From Aerococcus tenax (lineage in GTDB: Bacteria > Bacillota > Bacilli > Lactobacillales > Aerococcaceae): DNA of 64,000 nucleotides. Made by a program: the position numbers and the translations under genes. This document shows positions 7,952-16,926 of this stretch, piece by piece. The first letter of the stretch is position 1. Every line of letters begins with the position of its first letter. The notes beneath the pieces are model-generated. The model had not been told where the DNA came from. It worked only from the letters and a program-made list of their open reading frames with translations, and made no database searches. The stretch lies in the NCBI RefSeq assembly GCF_003286645.3, contig NZ_CP127382.2, forward strand, positions 1,550,001 through 1,614,000, in the 5' to 3' direction.

Positions 7952-8953
7952 TTAAACATCTTGCAGATCAATAATGGTCCGCCCCATATGTTTACCGGTC
8001 TTTAGGGCTTCAACTGTCTCTTCAATTTGATCTAAGCCCACACTATCATAAGTTAATCGATCAACCACCTTCCAGTCAGTGGCGAGTTTATTCCATAATT
8101 CCTGCCGGTAATGGATATCGAGTTCTTGGCTGTTAATTCCTAGCAAGTTGACCCCTCTAAGAATCAAAGGGAGAACAGTGGTCTCTAGCTGATTACCCCC
8201 GGCATTCCCACACAAGGTCATCGAGCCCCACTCACGAATAAAGGTCATGGCCTGAGCAGCAACCTGACCACCGACAGTATCTAAGACAAAGTCAAAGCGG
8301 CGCTTATTCAGAGGCTTATTTCCCCCTAAATCTGCTGGCCAAATCACCTGAGCAGCCCCTAATTTCTTAACCAATTCTTCTTGATAATCTTTTCTGATTA
8401 GAGCAGTCACATTTTTAAAGCCTAACCTATTCAGGATGGCTAGGGCGATACTGCCTACCCCACCACTAGCGCCGGTCACCAATATTTCAGGCTGCTGGTC
8501 TACTGTCATACCGTGCTTCAACAAACTATCCACCGAATAAGCGGCCGTCAGTCCAGCAGTACCATAAATCATGGCTTCTTTTTCACTCAATCCCTCCGGC
8601 AGAGTCACTAACCAATCATAGGGCACTTTGAGGTATTGGCTATAGCCGCCGTTATGGTTCACTCCCGCTTGCGAACAGGTATTAATCACTTTTTGCCCAA
8701 TTTCAGCCTCAGGATGACTGGACTCAACAATTTCCCCACTGGCATCGATCCCAGGAATGAGTGGATAGGAACGGATCACGCCTCCCTGGTGCTGAGTGGC
8801 TAGCATATCCTTATAATTCATCGATGAATAGGCCAGCTTGACAATCGTGTCGCCCTCATCTACCGGCTGGTCTCCCAATTGGTAATCTTCTAAAGCATAA
8901 GAGGTTTCGTCGCCATCACTACGCACAACAACAGCTTTAAAAGTCTCCTTCAT
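7952..8953 (-). CDS. NADPH quinone/acrylyl-CoA reductase family oxidoreductase (YhdH/AcuI/YhfP type)
   Basis: The 333-residue zinc-independent medium-chain reductase has the family blocks SSMNYKDMLA (about 43-52), PLIPGIDASGEI, GTAGLTAAYS and the nucleotide-binding loop TGASGGVGSIA. The YhdH/AcuI group reduces acryloyl-CoA or related enones with NADPH. The true substrate here is unknown. The start follows GGAGG. A degenerate cre-like sequence lies upstream at 9029-9042. It is 142 bases downstream of the hydroxyacid dehydrogenase gene, from which a terminator separates it. Confidence 0.85.
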   Translation of the reverse strand: MKETFKAVVVRSDGDETSYALEDYQLGDQPVDEGDTIVKLAYSSMNYKDMLATQHQGGVIRSYPLIPGIDASGEIVESSHPEAEIGQKVINTCSQAGVNHNGGYSQYLKVPYDWLVTLPEGLSEKEAMIYGTAGLTAAYSVDSLLKHGMTVDQQPEILVTGASGGVGSIALAILNRLGFKNVTALIRKDYQEELVKKLGAAQVIWPADLGGNKPLNKRRFDFVLDTVGGQVAAQAMTFIREWGSMTLCGNAGGNQLETTVLPLILRGVNLLGINSQELDIHYRQELWNKLATDWKVVDRLTYDSVGLDQIEETVEALKTGKHMGRTIIDLQDV

Positions 8954-9028
8954 CTTAATCCCTCCATATTCTTATCAACCGCTACAATTTTCTACTTGCA
9001 GTATGTCAAGAAGGTCATTAAAAATCAA

Positions 9029-9042
9029 GGGAAGCGCTTACT
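9029..9042 (-). promoter_or_regulatory. Possible cre site upstream of the YhdH/AcuI-type gene
   Basis: On the minus strand AGTAAGCGCTTCCC keeps the central AAGCGCTT of the CcpA site but misses the first and last consensus bases. A TTGATT/CATACT pair with 17-base spacing lies just downstream. Weak evidence. Confidence 0.35.
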
Positions 9043-9051
9043 TTTGGAGGC

Positions 9052-9089
9052 AAAAAAGAGAGGCAGAAACAAATGTCCTAGCCTCTTTC
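9052..9089 (-). terminator. Terminator of the 2-hydroxyacid dehydrogenase gene
   Basis: On the minus strand AGAGGC and GCCTCT form a stem around a loop containing GGACATTTGTT, followed by TTTTTT. A hairpin with nearly the same loop occurs at 62205-62235. Confidence 0.8.
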
Positions 9090-9095
9090 TCAATT

Positions 9096-10016
9096 CTAAT
9101 CTTCGACTTTAGATTTTTCTTTGATGGTGTCGGCAGAATTTTGTAATTTGGCAAGTTCTTCTTCAGTTAAGTCTAATTGACTTTGTTTAACAATCCCTGC
9201 TTTACCAACGATCGCTGGGTAGGAGAGATAGGTGCCATATTCTTCACGGTAGTTAGAAACAGGTAATTCTTCATGACTATCGGAAAGAACCGCATCGACT
9301 AAGCGATCAGCAGCTGCTGTAATCCCATAGTTGGTATATTTCTTACCTGAGAAGACCACGTAACCGCCATCACGGGTTTCTTGGTCGACATCTTCTAAAC
9401 TGAAATCGACTTTTTCTAATAGCTTGTAAATGCTTTGGCCCATGACTTTAACGGTCGACCAAGCCACAAATTGGGAGTCCCCGTGTTCCCCTAGACTGTA
9501 ACCTTGGACTGATTTAGGATGAACATCAAATAATTTACCCACAGCCCGTTGTAAACGTGCGGAGTCCAATAAAGTCCCGGTTCCGATAACCTTTTCCTTG
9601 GCTAGGCCGGTAACTTCTTGGTACAAGTTACAAATCGCGTCATTAGGGTTAGTAATGACCACTAAAACCCCAGAAAAGCCTGATTCTTTAATCGTTTGAC
9701 CAACTTTTTTCACTTGTTCACGGTTATGTTTTAACTCACCGAAGCGGTCAGGGTTGTCGCCACCAATTAAGCCAATGTTCCCTAAAGCAGAAACAATAAC
9801 TTCTGCTGATTTGAGGGCTGCTTGATCATTGACATTGATTTTGACGCTGTGGTTTAAGTTACTCATAGCATCTTCAAAGTCTAAGGCATCTGCCTTCACC
9901 TTTGCTTCATTGGTATCAAATAAAGTCAATTCATCAACATGGCCATTAAGGATTAATTGATGGGCAACAGTAGACCCAACATTTCCCATTCCAAAAACTG
10001 CTACATGACGTGACAT
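9096..10016 (-). CDS. L-2-hydroxyisocaproate dehydrogenase-like (LDH family)
   Basis: The 306-residue NAD-dependent enzyme belongs to the lactate/malate dehydrogenase superfamily. It has the Rossmann loop GMGNVG (9-14), Asp at the end of the second strand (LFDT), the NPNDAICN loop, and the catalytic His in LGEHGDSQFVAWS. The sequence VSALGNIGL and the GEHGDSQFVAWSTVKVMGQ block resemble L-HicDH of Lactobacillus more than true L-LDH. That enzyme reduces branched 2-oxo acids such as 2-oxoisocaproate. The start follows GGAG. It is transcribed alone, with a terminator after it. Confidence 0.85.
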   Translation of the reverse strand: MSRHVAVFGMGNVGSTVAHQLILNGHVDELTLFDTNEAKVKADALDFEDAMSNLNHSVKINVNDQAALKSAEVIVSALGNIGLIGGDNPDRFGELKHNREQVKKVGQTIKESGFSGVLVVITNPNDAICNLYQEVTGLAKEKVIGTGTLLDSARLQRAVGKLFDVHPKSVQGYSLGEHGDSQFVAWSTVKVMGQSIYKLLEKVDFSLEDVDQETRDGGYVVFSGKKYTNYGITAAADRLVDAVLSDSHEELPVSNYREEYGTYLSYPAIVGKAGIVKQSQLDLTEEELAKLQNSADTIKEKSKVED

Positions 10017-10177
10017 CCAATCACTCCTTTCATTTATTGTTACATACTATACCACACTTTTTGACTTTGAAGCGGTAAATTTTCAGAAAATTCTTTCTTT
10101 TTGGCCTTTTCTATTCTATGAATTAAAAACCAATCTAGTATATACTGGTAATTGACCATACAGGAAAGGAAGAGATC

Positions 10178-10882
10178 ATGCCTATCCCCATTATTTACGA
10201 AGATAACCACCTGCTCATTGTTGAGAAGCCAATCAATATGCCGGTCCAAGAAGATGCTAGTGGAGACCTAGACCTACTGTCAGCGCTCAAGGCATTTATT
10301 AAGGAAAGGGACCATAAACCAGGCAATGTCTACTTGGCCCTCCTCCACCGCCTGGACCGTCCAGTGGGTGGGGTGATGGTCTTTGGGAAGACCTCCAAGG
10401 CCGCTAGCCGCTTATCGGATGATTTTAGAAGGCATAGGGTCAAGCGCGACTACCTGGCTGTGGTTCAAGACCAAAATTTGACGCTAAAAAATCGAGAAAC
10501 CTGGACCGATTACCTCTATAAAAACCGTAAAAAGAACAAAGTCAGCGTGGTTAATAAGGCCGACAAGCGCGGTAAAAAGGCTGTCCTTGACTATCAATTA
10601 CTGAAACAAAGAAAGCAAGTTGCCCTGGTCAGAGTCCGCCTCCACACCGGACGGTCTCACCAAATTCGCGTGCAATTTCAAAGCCGCCAGCACCCACTCT
10701 GGGGTGACCAAAAATACGGTCAAAAATATAGTCACAAAGGCCAACAAATCGCACTCTGGGCCCAGCATTTAAGCCTCATCCACCCCACCAAAAAAGAAAT
10801 AATGACTTTTACCAGTACCCCGCCCCTCAGTAAAGAGCCCTGGAATATATTCAAAGACCAATTCACTACTGATGAAGACTGA
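10178..10882 (+). CDS. RluA-family RNA pseudouridine synthase (no S4 domain)
   Basis: The 234-residue protein starts directly with the catalytic fold (IIYEDNHLLIVEKP) and lacks an N-terminal S4 domain. The catalytic aspartate is D60 in HRLDRPVGGVMVFGKT. The later blocks VRLHTGRSHQIRVQF and PLWGDQKYG are typical of RluA/RluC/RluD relatives. The RNA target cannot be told from sequence; short S4-less forms modify rRNA or tRNA. The start follows AGGAAAGGA. No co-directional neighbour. Confidence 0.9.
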   Translation: MPIPIIYEDNHLLIVEKPINMPVQEDASGDLDLLSALKAFIKERDHKPGNVYLALLHRLDRPVGGVMVFGKTSKAASRLSDDFRRHRVKRDYLAVVQDQNLTLKNRETWTDYLYKNRKKNKVSVVNKADKRGKKAVLDYQLLKQRKQVALVRVRLHTGRSHQIRVQFQSRQHPLWGDQKYGQKYSHKGQQIALWAQHLSLIHPTKKEIMTFTSTPPLSKEPWNIFKDQFTTDED

Positions 10883-10895
10883 TATTTCATGACGT

Positions 10896-10926
10896 AAAAA
10901 AAGAGCACCCCAGCGATGGGGCGCTC
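10896..10926 (-). terminator. Terminator hairpin downstream of the structured-repeat region
   Basis: On the minus strand GAGCGCCCC pairs with GGGGTGCTC around ATCGCT and is followed by TTTTTTT. It ends transcripts coming from the nitroreductase gene and through the repeats. It lacks a T-run for plus-strand transcripts. Confidence 0.8.
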
Positions 10927-10929
10927 TCC

Positions 10930-11479
10930 TCGTGGTGTGACTGTCGCACTCTCAAAATGTGCTCCAAGCGCGAGGTGAGCTCCATTTCAGAAGTCCTTGC
11001 AAATCCTCTTCGAGGATTTACTGCGCACTTCTTCCAATTGCTATAGCTGTTCGAAGCAAAGCGAGTTACAGATATAGTATGCGTAGCTCTCTCCCCTCTT
11101 TTTGCGCTTGTCACACTCTCTTCCAAACCTGCTCCAGTCACAGGACGAACGTCCATTTCAAAAACTGCCAACGCTCAGACTAGCTGAGCTTGTGACAGTT
11201 TTCTCCAATGGTTTCGTCCTCTATTGTGACTGTCGCACTCTGTATAGTTGAGTTCGGAAGGGTGAGGGGATGTCCTTTCAGAAAAGTTGAACGACCAGCA
11301 AGCTGAGTTCGAACGCCAGCCTTGAAGTTGCTTCAGAAAATACCAACGCACAGACTTGCTGTGTTTATGGTATTTCCCTCCAGCAATTCAAGGCTTTGAC
11401 GTCGTTCTCACATCCTTATAACTGGCCTTATCAGCTTTTCTTCCAAGGAATCTCCCTCACTGATCCTTCCTCACATCCT
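10930..11479 (-). repeat. Cluster of long structured repeat units; no gene
   Basis: About 550 bases without a credible reading frame, made of several units of one family. Unit A: 10959-11120 (outer arms AAGCGC/GCGCTT). Unit B: 11131-11241 (outer arms GTCACA/TGTGAC, then GGACGAA/TTCGTCC, AAAACTG/CAGTTTT and inner GCTCAG/CTGAGC). A nested pair covers about 11251-11475. The arms differ in sequence between units but still pair, while the unpaired parts are kept. On the minus strand these are an opening AGAGTGYGAC, a purine internal loop of GGA(G/A) opposite TGAA, and a closing GGAGCA followed by GGTTT or CATTT. The 3' arm between TGAA and GGAGC is 20-21 bases in the clearest units. A further copy is at 62259-62380. 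Structured RNA or a MITE-like element are both possible. Confidence 0.75.
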
Positions 11480-12244
11480 TTATTCAATGGGTTGGACGTT
11501 AAAGCCTTGTTTGCCTAGGTCTTCGATTAGTTCTTCCCGCCGACTTTGCCGGAGGTTGGATTTTTTCACGACTTGTTCATAGAAGGAGTCGACCCGCCGG
11601 TTAGAGTCACGTAAATCATAGTAAGTGGTCATCTCTTGGTCATAGGTATCCATAATTTCCTTAGCATTGTCTGGATAATGGTAGGTGTCTTCAAAGATTC
11701 GCATTTCCTTAGGAATCCTAGGCTTCAATTGGGGTTCTTGGTTAGGATGACCAAAAGCCAATCCTAAAACAGGTGCCGTTAATTTGGGAAGCTGTAGAAT
11801 ATCAATCATGGCACCCATGTTATTTTGAATGCTCCCCAAAAACACTGCGCCCATATCTAAGGATTCTACAGCATTATTCACGTTTTGCGCCATCAAGACG
11901 GCATCACTATAACCTTGTAAGAAGCGTTCTAATTGGTGGGAAGAAGCCGTATCTGCGTCGTGTTCCTTTGCAATTTGGGTATTGCGATATAGGTCTACGA
12001 TAAAAATCCATAGTTCAGGAGCCCGGGCAACATAGTCATGGTTACATACTTCGGCAATTTGGGCTTTCTTATCAGGATCTTTTACCCGGATAACGCTGGC
12101 ATACTGCATCCCGGTTGAAGTTGCGGTATGGATCGCTACCTCTTCTAATTGCGTAATCACTTGGTCACTAATCTGGTCTTGGGTAAATTCACGAATAGTG
12201 CGGTGGTTCAATTGTTGTTCAATCAATGAGTTTTGCTTGTTCAT
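11480..12244 (-). CDS. NADPH-dependent nitroreductase/flavin reductase (NfsA/Frp-like)
   Basis: The 254-residue FMN enzyme starts QLNHRTIREF, the usual Arg-rich FMN phosphate site. It continues with ATSTGMQYASVIRV, GYSDAVLMAQNVNNAVESLDMGAVFLGSIQNN and LGLAFGHPNQEPQLKPRIP, typical of the NfsA/Frp branch. Such enzymes reduce nitro compounds, quinones or free flavin with NADPH. The ATG is preceded by AAGGAGG. The structured repeat cluster begins directly after the stop codon at 11480, so the mRNA 3' end would carry those hairpins up to the terminator at 10896. Confidence 0.9.
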   Translation of the reverse strand: MNKQNSLIEQQLNHRTIREFTQDQISDQVITQLEEVAIHTATSTGMQYASVIRVKDPDKKAQIAEVCNHDYVARAPELWIFIVDLYRNTQIAKEHDADTASSHQLERFLQGYSDAVLMAQNVNNAVESLDMGAVFLGSIQNNMGAMIDILQLPKLTAPVLGLAFGHPNQEPQLKPRIPKEMRIFEDTYHYPDNAKEIMDTYDQEMTTYYDLRDSNRRVDSFYEQVVKKSNLRQSRREELIEDLGKQGFNVQPIE

Positions 12245-12402
12245 CCAAAAACCTCCTTATATACTATATGGTAAAGTTTAGCAATTGGCTTAGGCCTTGT
12301 CCACTGAAGAAGTCTATCCGCTCACTAGTAAAAGCCGGCAAGCATTAGAAAATCGCAATAAATTTTGGAAACTTCTAAAATAATCATTAAGGAGGAATCA
12401 GC

Positions 12403-13002
12403 ATGTGCGGTCGTTATGAATTTAACCAGGAAGAAGCCTTACTCAAGCACTTCTACCAACGGGCCAATGATCCCGACATCCAAACTGGGACCCTCTACCC
12501 TGGCCAGGTTGTGCTCACCCTGAGCGCTAACCCAGACCAGTCAGTCCATGCGCGCGGCATGGAGTGGGGCTATGCAGGCTTTACTAAGGGGCAATTATTG
12601 ATCAATGCCCGCTCGGAAAGCATCACGGATAAGGCAACTTTTCAAGCCGATTTTCACTACCGTCGCTGTCTCTTCCCTATGTCCAGCTACTATGAGTGGA
12701 CCAAGGACAAAGAACGCTACCGTTTTTCCAGTAATGACATTCTCTATGTGGGTGGCTGTTATCAGATGCCTAAGTCGGTGTCTAGCCATCCCCGGGCCGT
12801 GCTCATGACCCAAGCAGCTAATCCGCTAGCCCAAGAAGTTCACCACCGCATGCCCTATTTTGTCCAAGCCAAGGACATCCGCTCTTGGCTCAATGACTAT
12901 GACTTTGCCCGCCACTATCAAAACTCTAATGCCCAACTCTTTATGGAAAAGGAAACCGATAATAAGAGCTTCCGCAACATGACTCTCAACCTTAAAGATT
13001 AA
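12403..13002 (+). CDS. SRAP-domain abasic-site protein (YedK/HMCES family)
   Basis: The 199-residue protein begins MCGRYEF, so after removal of Met the catalytic Cys2 becomes the N terminus, as needed to form the thiazolidine crosslink with abasic sites in single-stranded DNA. Other active-site residues are N68 (INARSES), E98 (SSYYEW) and H148 (VHHRMPYF). Length and layout match full bacterial family members. The start follows AAGGAGG. It is divergent from the nitroreductase gene and ends at a bidirectional terminator. Confidence 0.92.
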   Translation: MCGRYEFNQEEALLKHFYQRANDPDIQTGTLYPGQVVLTLSANPDQSVHARGMEWGYAGFTKGQLLINARSESITDKATFQADFHYRRCLFPMSSYYEWTKDKERYRFSSNDILYVGGCYQMPKSVSSHPRAVLMTQAANPLAQEVHHRMPYFVQAKDIRSWLNDYDFARHYQNSNAQLFMEKETDNKSFRNMTLNLKD

Positions 13003-13005
13003 TAA

Positions 13006-13066
13006 AAAAGAAAGGCTGCACAGCCCTTCGTTTTGATTCCTAACGAAACTGTGGCAGCCTTTTTTA
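13006..13066. terminator. Bidirectional terminator between SRAP and ornithine-cyclodeaminase-family genes
   Basis: AAAGGCTGC and GCAGCCTTTTTT form the outer stem, continued by ACAG/CTGT and CGTT/AACG. It has A-runs on one side and T-runs on the other and serves two convergent genes. Confidence 0.85.
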
Positions 13067-13077
13067 AATCGCTTATT

Positions 13078-14085
13078 TTAATAAGGGTTGAAGGAGAAGG
13101 TGGAACCGATATTTTCGGCTTCTGCTTCTTTGGCTAATTGACCAGCAATGGCAATGTCTAAGGCACCGATACCGATTGGTACACATATAGTGGTCCCCTT
13201 GCGTAGTCCTGGTAAGGTTAAACGACCTGAAGCTAATTGACCAATGGTTGCATCAATATCATCTTCATCAATAATTGACTTGGTCGCTGCATCTGCTAAA
13301 GCGCCACGGTGTAGGGCTTGGCCAATATGGTCGACAACAATATGGTCAGAATAGTTAATCAGGTGGTTACCAATTTCATGACCAGACCCAATTGGAATTA
13401 TGACCGTGTCGCCAGAAATGTCTTGGTAGTCAAGTAAGGCTTCTTGTGATTTGGTTGCTGTAATCACAATATCGGCGTCACAGGCTTCTTTGACATCAGT
13501 CACATAGTCAATATCACCATCCACTAAGTCTTCGTGTTCCGCGATAAATTCCTTAACGCCTTTGTCATGGTAGTGCCAGAGGTTAACATGTTTAATATTA
13601 AACCAGTCAGCAATGGCATGGAGTTGCATCGACGCTTGCATCCCGGTACCGAAGAGGGCTAAGTTAAGGTCAGACCCTTTCTCAAAGCCTAGGTACTTAA
13701 TAGCAACAGCCGTTTGCGCACCAGTTCTGAGGTTAGTAATTAAGGTCCCATCCATCACTGCTTTAAAGGTCCCTAATTGAGGGTCAATTAAGAGAATGAG
13801 CCCATTAATGTAAGGATAGCCGGCTTCTTTCCGTTTGCCATCAAAACCACCGACCCATTTTAGACCAGCAACATCTAAACCACCTATATAAGCAGGCATA
13901 GCATTCATATAGCCTTCATATTCAGGCCAATCACTGTTGTTTCCTAGATCTAAGGTGACCTTGGTGGGGTTCTTCACCCGACGTTCCCCTACCTCTTGGA
14001 AAGTTTTTTCGACAATTTCATTCACCTTGTCCATGGTCAACATTTTCTTAATGGTTTCTTGGTCCAATAATCGTGTTTCTGTCAT
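13078..14085 (-). CDS. Ornithine cyclodeaminase/mu-crystallin family protein
   Basis: The 335-residue NAD(P)-dependent enzyme has the family blocks MPAYIGGLDVAGLKWVGGF (with the substrate Lys), GTLITNLRTGAQTAVAIKYL and a Rossmann loop ALFGTGMQASMQ. Members act as ornithine cyclodeaminase, alanine dehydrogenase or ketimine reductase, and sequence alone does not choose among them. The coding sequence is full length. It is transcribed alone, convergent with the SRAP gene. Confidence 0.8.
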   Translation of the reverse strand: MTETRLLDQETIKKMLTMDKVNEIVEKTFQEVGERRVKNPTKVTLDLGNNSDWPEYEGYMNAMPAYIGGLDVAGLKWVGGFDGKRKEAGYPYINGLILLIDPQLGTFKAVMDGTLITNLRTGAQTAVAIKYLGFEKGSDLNLALFGTGMQASMQLHAIADWFNIKHVNLWHYHDKGVKEFIAEHEDLVDGDIDYVTDVKEACDADIVITATKSQEALLDYQDISGDTVIIPIGSGHEIGNHLINYSDHIVVDHIGQALHRGALADAATKSIIDEDDIDATIGQLASGRLTLPGLRKGTTICVPIGIGALDIAIAGQLAKEAEAENIGSTFSFNPY

Positions 14086-14147
14086 ATAACAACTTCCTTT
14101 CTATAACAATATCCACCTATATAGTAACAATAATTCAGAAAAAAGTT

Positions 14148-14188
14148 ATAAAAAAGCCCTTGGCCAATTTCAATGGCTAAGGGTTGAG
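14148..14188 (-). terminator. Terminator of the ABC transporter operon
   Basis: On the minus strand CCCTTAGCCATTG and its partner GGCCAAGGGC form a stem followed by TTTTTT, 27 bases beyond the ATPase stop codon at 14215. Confidence 0.8.
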
Positions 14189-14214
14189 ACAATTTTTGGG
14201 TTAAAACTGACCGA

Positions 14215-15183
14215 TTATTTTTCTTCTTCAGCCAGATAAATAAAGACCTCCGAGCGACTTAAGCAACCAAGGGTTTTCCCCTCATGGCTAATAAGCACCG
14301 CTTCCTCTTGAGACAGAACCTGATAGAGCTCAGTCAGCGAAGCTTGGCTATCAAGCTGGGGCATGTCTTTAGCCATTTCTCCAACCACTTCTCCTTTTAT
14401 CGCTGGCAAAGCCTGTAAGAGTGAAGCGACTGAAGTCGGCTCTTCTGCCACTAAACTCCCCTGTTTAAAAAAGTGGCGGACAAATTCATTGGCTGGCTTG
14501 GCTTTGATATTTTTAGGGCTATCAACCTGGACTAGGCGCCCGGCTTGCATGATGGCAATCCGGTCTCCCAAGCGCAAAGCCTCATCCATGTCATGAGTAA
14601 CAAAGACAATGGTGGTTTGGATTTTGTGGTGGAGGTCCAGTAAAAGTTCCTGGAGGGACTCCCTAGAAAGTGGGTCTAAGGCGGAAAAAGGCTCATCCAT
14701 CAGAATTAAAGGCGGTTTAGCAGCAATGGCCCGACAGATCCCCACCCGCTGCTGTTCACCCCCAGAGAGCTCGTGGGGATAACGTTGACTATATTTTTCC
14801 GGATCTAAGCCAACCTGGTCGAGGAGCTCTCTAGTTCGGGCTTGTCGTTCCTGTTTAGCCATGCCGATCATTTCCGGGATAGTTTCGATATTCTCTTCAA
14901 CAGTCATGGTGGGAAAGAGAGCAATATCTTGCAGGACATAGCCCATCTGCCAGCGCATTTTATTCAAGTTATAGGAACGGATATCTTGCCCCTTAAAGTA
15001 AACCCTTCCCGCTTCGGGGCGGACTAAACCATTAATCATTTTTAGGCTGGTGGTTTTACCACTCCCCGAGGGCCCCACCAGAACAAAGAATTCCCCGCTA
15101 GAAATTTGTAGGTCTAAGTGATCGACCACTAACTTATCTTGGTAGAACTTGCTCACGGAATCAAAATGGATAAAATCTTCCAT
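14215..15183 (-). CDS. OpuC/EgtU-type ABC transporter ATPase
   Basis: The 322-residue ATPase has Walker A GPSGSGKTT (37-45), a Q-loop in MGYVLQDIALFPTM, the signature LSGGEQQRVG, Walker B LILMDEPFSALDP and the switch His in FVTHDMDEAL. The C terminus is a short extra domain of about 70 residues after EFVRHFFKQG, where relatives carry CBS domains. It shares TAATG with the permease gene upstream (one-base overlap), so translation is coupled. It energizes uptake of a compatible solute or a related zwitterion. Confidence 0.88.
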   Translation of the reverse strand: MEDFIHFDSVSKFYQDKLVVDHLDLQISSGEFFVLVGPSGSGKTTSLKMINGLVRPEAGRVYFKGQDIRSYNLNKMRWQMGYVLQDIALFPTMTVEENIETIPEMIGMAKQERQARTRELLDQVGLDPEKYSQRYPHELSGGEQQRVGICRAIAAKPPLILMDEPFSALDPLSRESLQELLLDLHHKIQTTIVFVTHDMDEALRLGDRIAIMQAGRLVQVDSPKNIKAKPANEFVRHFFKQGSLVAEEPTSVASLLQALPAIKGEVVGEMAKDMPQLDSQASLTELYQVLSQEEAVLISHEGKTLGCLSRSEVFIYLAEEEK

Positions 15184-16724
15184 TATTGGCCACCTCCAAT
15201 CAAGCCTTTGTCAAGTAAGAACTGATGAGCAACGTCTTTGGCTGACTGGCCTTTTTGACTGACCTGGTAGTTCATTTGAATCATTTCTTCCTCCGTAATC
15301 ATACCGGCTAAGCGGTTCAGGGCTGCTACCACTTGGGGATGGTCCTGGGCATAGTCGAGTCTTAACATCGGTGCTCCCTGGTAGTGGGGAAAGAGACCTA
15401 AGTCATCTTCTAGAGCTACCAGGTCGTAGGCTTTGATTTCACTATCGGTTGAATAACCATCCACCAGGTCGACCTCCCCCTGGGCAATGGCCTGGTAGCG
15501 TAGAGCCGGTTCCATACTGGAGACTTGGCCAAAGTGCAATTGGTAAAGGGATTGGATGCCTTGGTAGCCGTCTTCACGGTCGATAAATTCTAAGGTAAAG
15601 CCCGCACTTAACTTATCCGCATAGGGTTTTAAATCAGAAATTTTCTTAATCCCCATGGCTTCCGCTTGGTCACGGCGCATCAGAATCGCATAGGTATTTT
15701 CATAGGCCATAGGGTCTAATAAGGTAAGTTGGTATTCTTTCTCCAAACCTTGTTTAGCCAAGTCATAGGTTTCTCCCTTAGAAAGCTGTCCTGGATGACT
15801 AGATGGCTGATTTTCCAAGAGACTGCCAAGAATAGTTCCGGAAAACTCCGGATAGATATCCACCTCTTGGTGGGAAAGCGCTTCAAAGAGAAAGCTGGTC
15901 TTGCCAAAATTGGGCTTCAATGCTACTTGAAACTGATCATCTTCAGCTTGAATGAGCTCTTGGTACATGTTGATCAAGATATCCGGCTCACTGCCTAATT
16001 TCCCAGCAATCACCACTTTTTGATCAGGGGCTTGAACATTTTGGTAAAGATTCGCCCCTCCAATCACAAGAAACAGTCCCAAGAGACTAGTTACCACCAC
16101 CAGAGGACTCTTATTCTGCAAAAACTTTATTAAGGTGGAAAAAATCAAAGCTAAGAGGGCTGAAGCGATCGCCCCCACTAAGGTTAAGAGCGGCTGGTTA
16201 CGGTCAATTCCCAAGAGGATGAAAGTCCCAAGCCCTCCACCACCGATCAAAGCAGCAAGGGTAGCCGTTCCAATAATTAAAACCAGGGCTTGGCGGATCC
16301 CAGACACAATGACAGGCAATGCGATCGGTATTTCCACCTTTAATAAGCGACGCAGGGGGGACATACCAAAGGCCACCGCCGCCTCTTCGATAGAAGCATC
16401 AATCTCTGTGAGCCCCACATAGGTATTTTGAAAAATAGGCAGGAGAGCATAGACGACTAAGGCGATTAAGGCTGGCACCGTTCCAATCCCAACTAAGGGA
16501 ATTAAAAGCCCCAAAAGCGCTAATGAAGGAATGGTTTGTAAGACACTGGTGACCTGCAACGCTCCCTCAGCGATCCGGGGCTGGGACCGGAGTCCAATCG
16601 CTAAAGGAATCCCGATGATAAGGGCAATTAATAAGGCGGTTAGCGACAGGGTCAAGTGTTCCCAGGTCGCCGCTATCAGATCACTGCCACGTTCTTGAAA
16701 AATATTTCCTAATTCTGCAATCAT
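15183..16724 (-). CDS. ABC permease fused to a substrate-binding domain (OpuCB/OpuCC or EgtU-like)
   Basis: The 513-residue fusion has an N-terminal permease of about 210 residues with five or six helices and the EAA-loop pattern EEAAVAFGMSPLRRLLKVEIPIA. A membrane anchor (about 210-230) follows, then an extracellular OpuAC-type binding domain (KLGSEPDILINMYQELI, KPNFGKTSFLFEALSHQEVDIYPEFSGTIL, VDLVDGYSTDSEI). Such fusions carry glycine betaine, choline or carnitine (OpuC) or ergothioneine (EgtU of pneumococcus). The binding pocket cannot be assigned by eye. With the ATPase it forms a complete two-gene importer. Confidence 0.87.
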   Translation of the reverse strand: MIAELGNIFQERGSDLIAATWEHLTLSLTALLIALIIGIPLAIGLRSQPRIAEGALQVTSVLQTIPSLALLGLLIPLVGIGTVPALIALVVYALLPIFQNTYVGLTEIDASIEEAAVAFGMSPLRRLLKVEIPIALPVIVSGIRQALVLIIGTATLAALIGGGGLGTFILLGIDRNQPLLTLVGAIASALLALIFSTLIKFLQNKSPLVVVTSLLGLFLVIGGANLYQNVQAPDQKVVIAGKLGSEPDILINMYQELIQAEDDQFQVALKPNFGKTSFLFEALSHQEVDIYPEFSGTILGSLLENQPSSHPGQLSKGETYDLAKQGLEKEYQLTLLDPMAYENTYAILMRRDQAEAMGIKKISDLKPYADKLSAGFTLEFIDREDGYQGIQSLYQLHFGQVSSMEPALRYQAIAQGEVDLVDGYSTDSEIKAYDLVALEDDLGLFPHYQGAPMLRLDYAQDHPQVVAALNRLAGMITEEEMIQMNYQVSQKGQSAKDVAHQFLLDKGLIGGGQ

Positions 16725-16926
16725 TTGTCCATCCTCTTACTATGCTTAGTTGTCACTATTTACTGGCTGATTTTTCTCCTGGCTAGATGAGTATTAAAGC
16801 TCTCATTAGCTTAAATTAAAGGGAAGTAAATAGCAATTTTAAAGCATGGCTACCCACCCTCGTTATATAACTGTTCAGTCATCAAAGACACCTTAAAAAG
16901 GCATAGCTAAAGGCGATTAAAGTGGG

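Noticed and set aside
10887..11183. Overlapping reading frames of 74-94 codons on both strands in the structured region
   Set aside because: They follow the inverted repeats, have no ribosome sites and read as low-complexity translations of hairpin arms.
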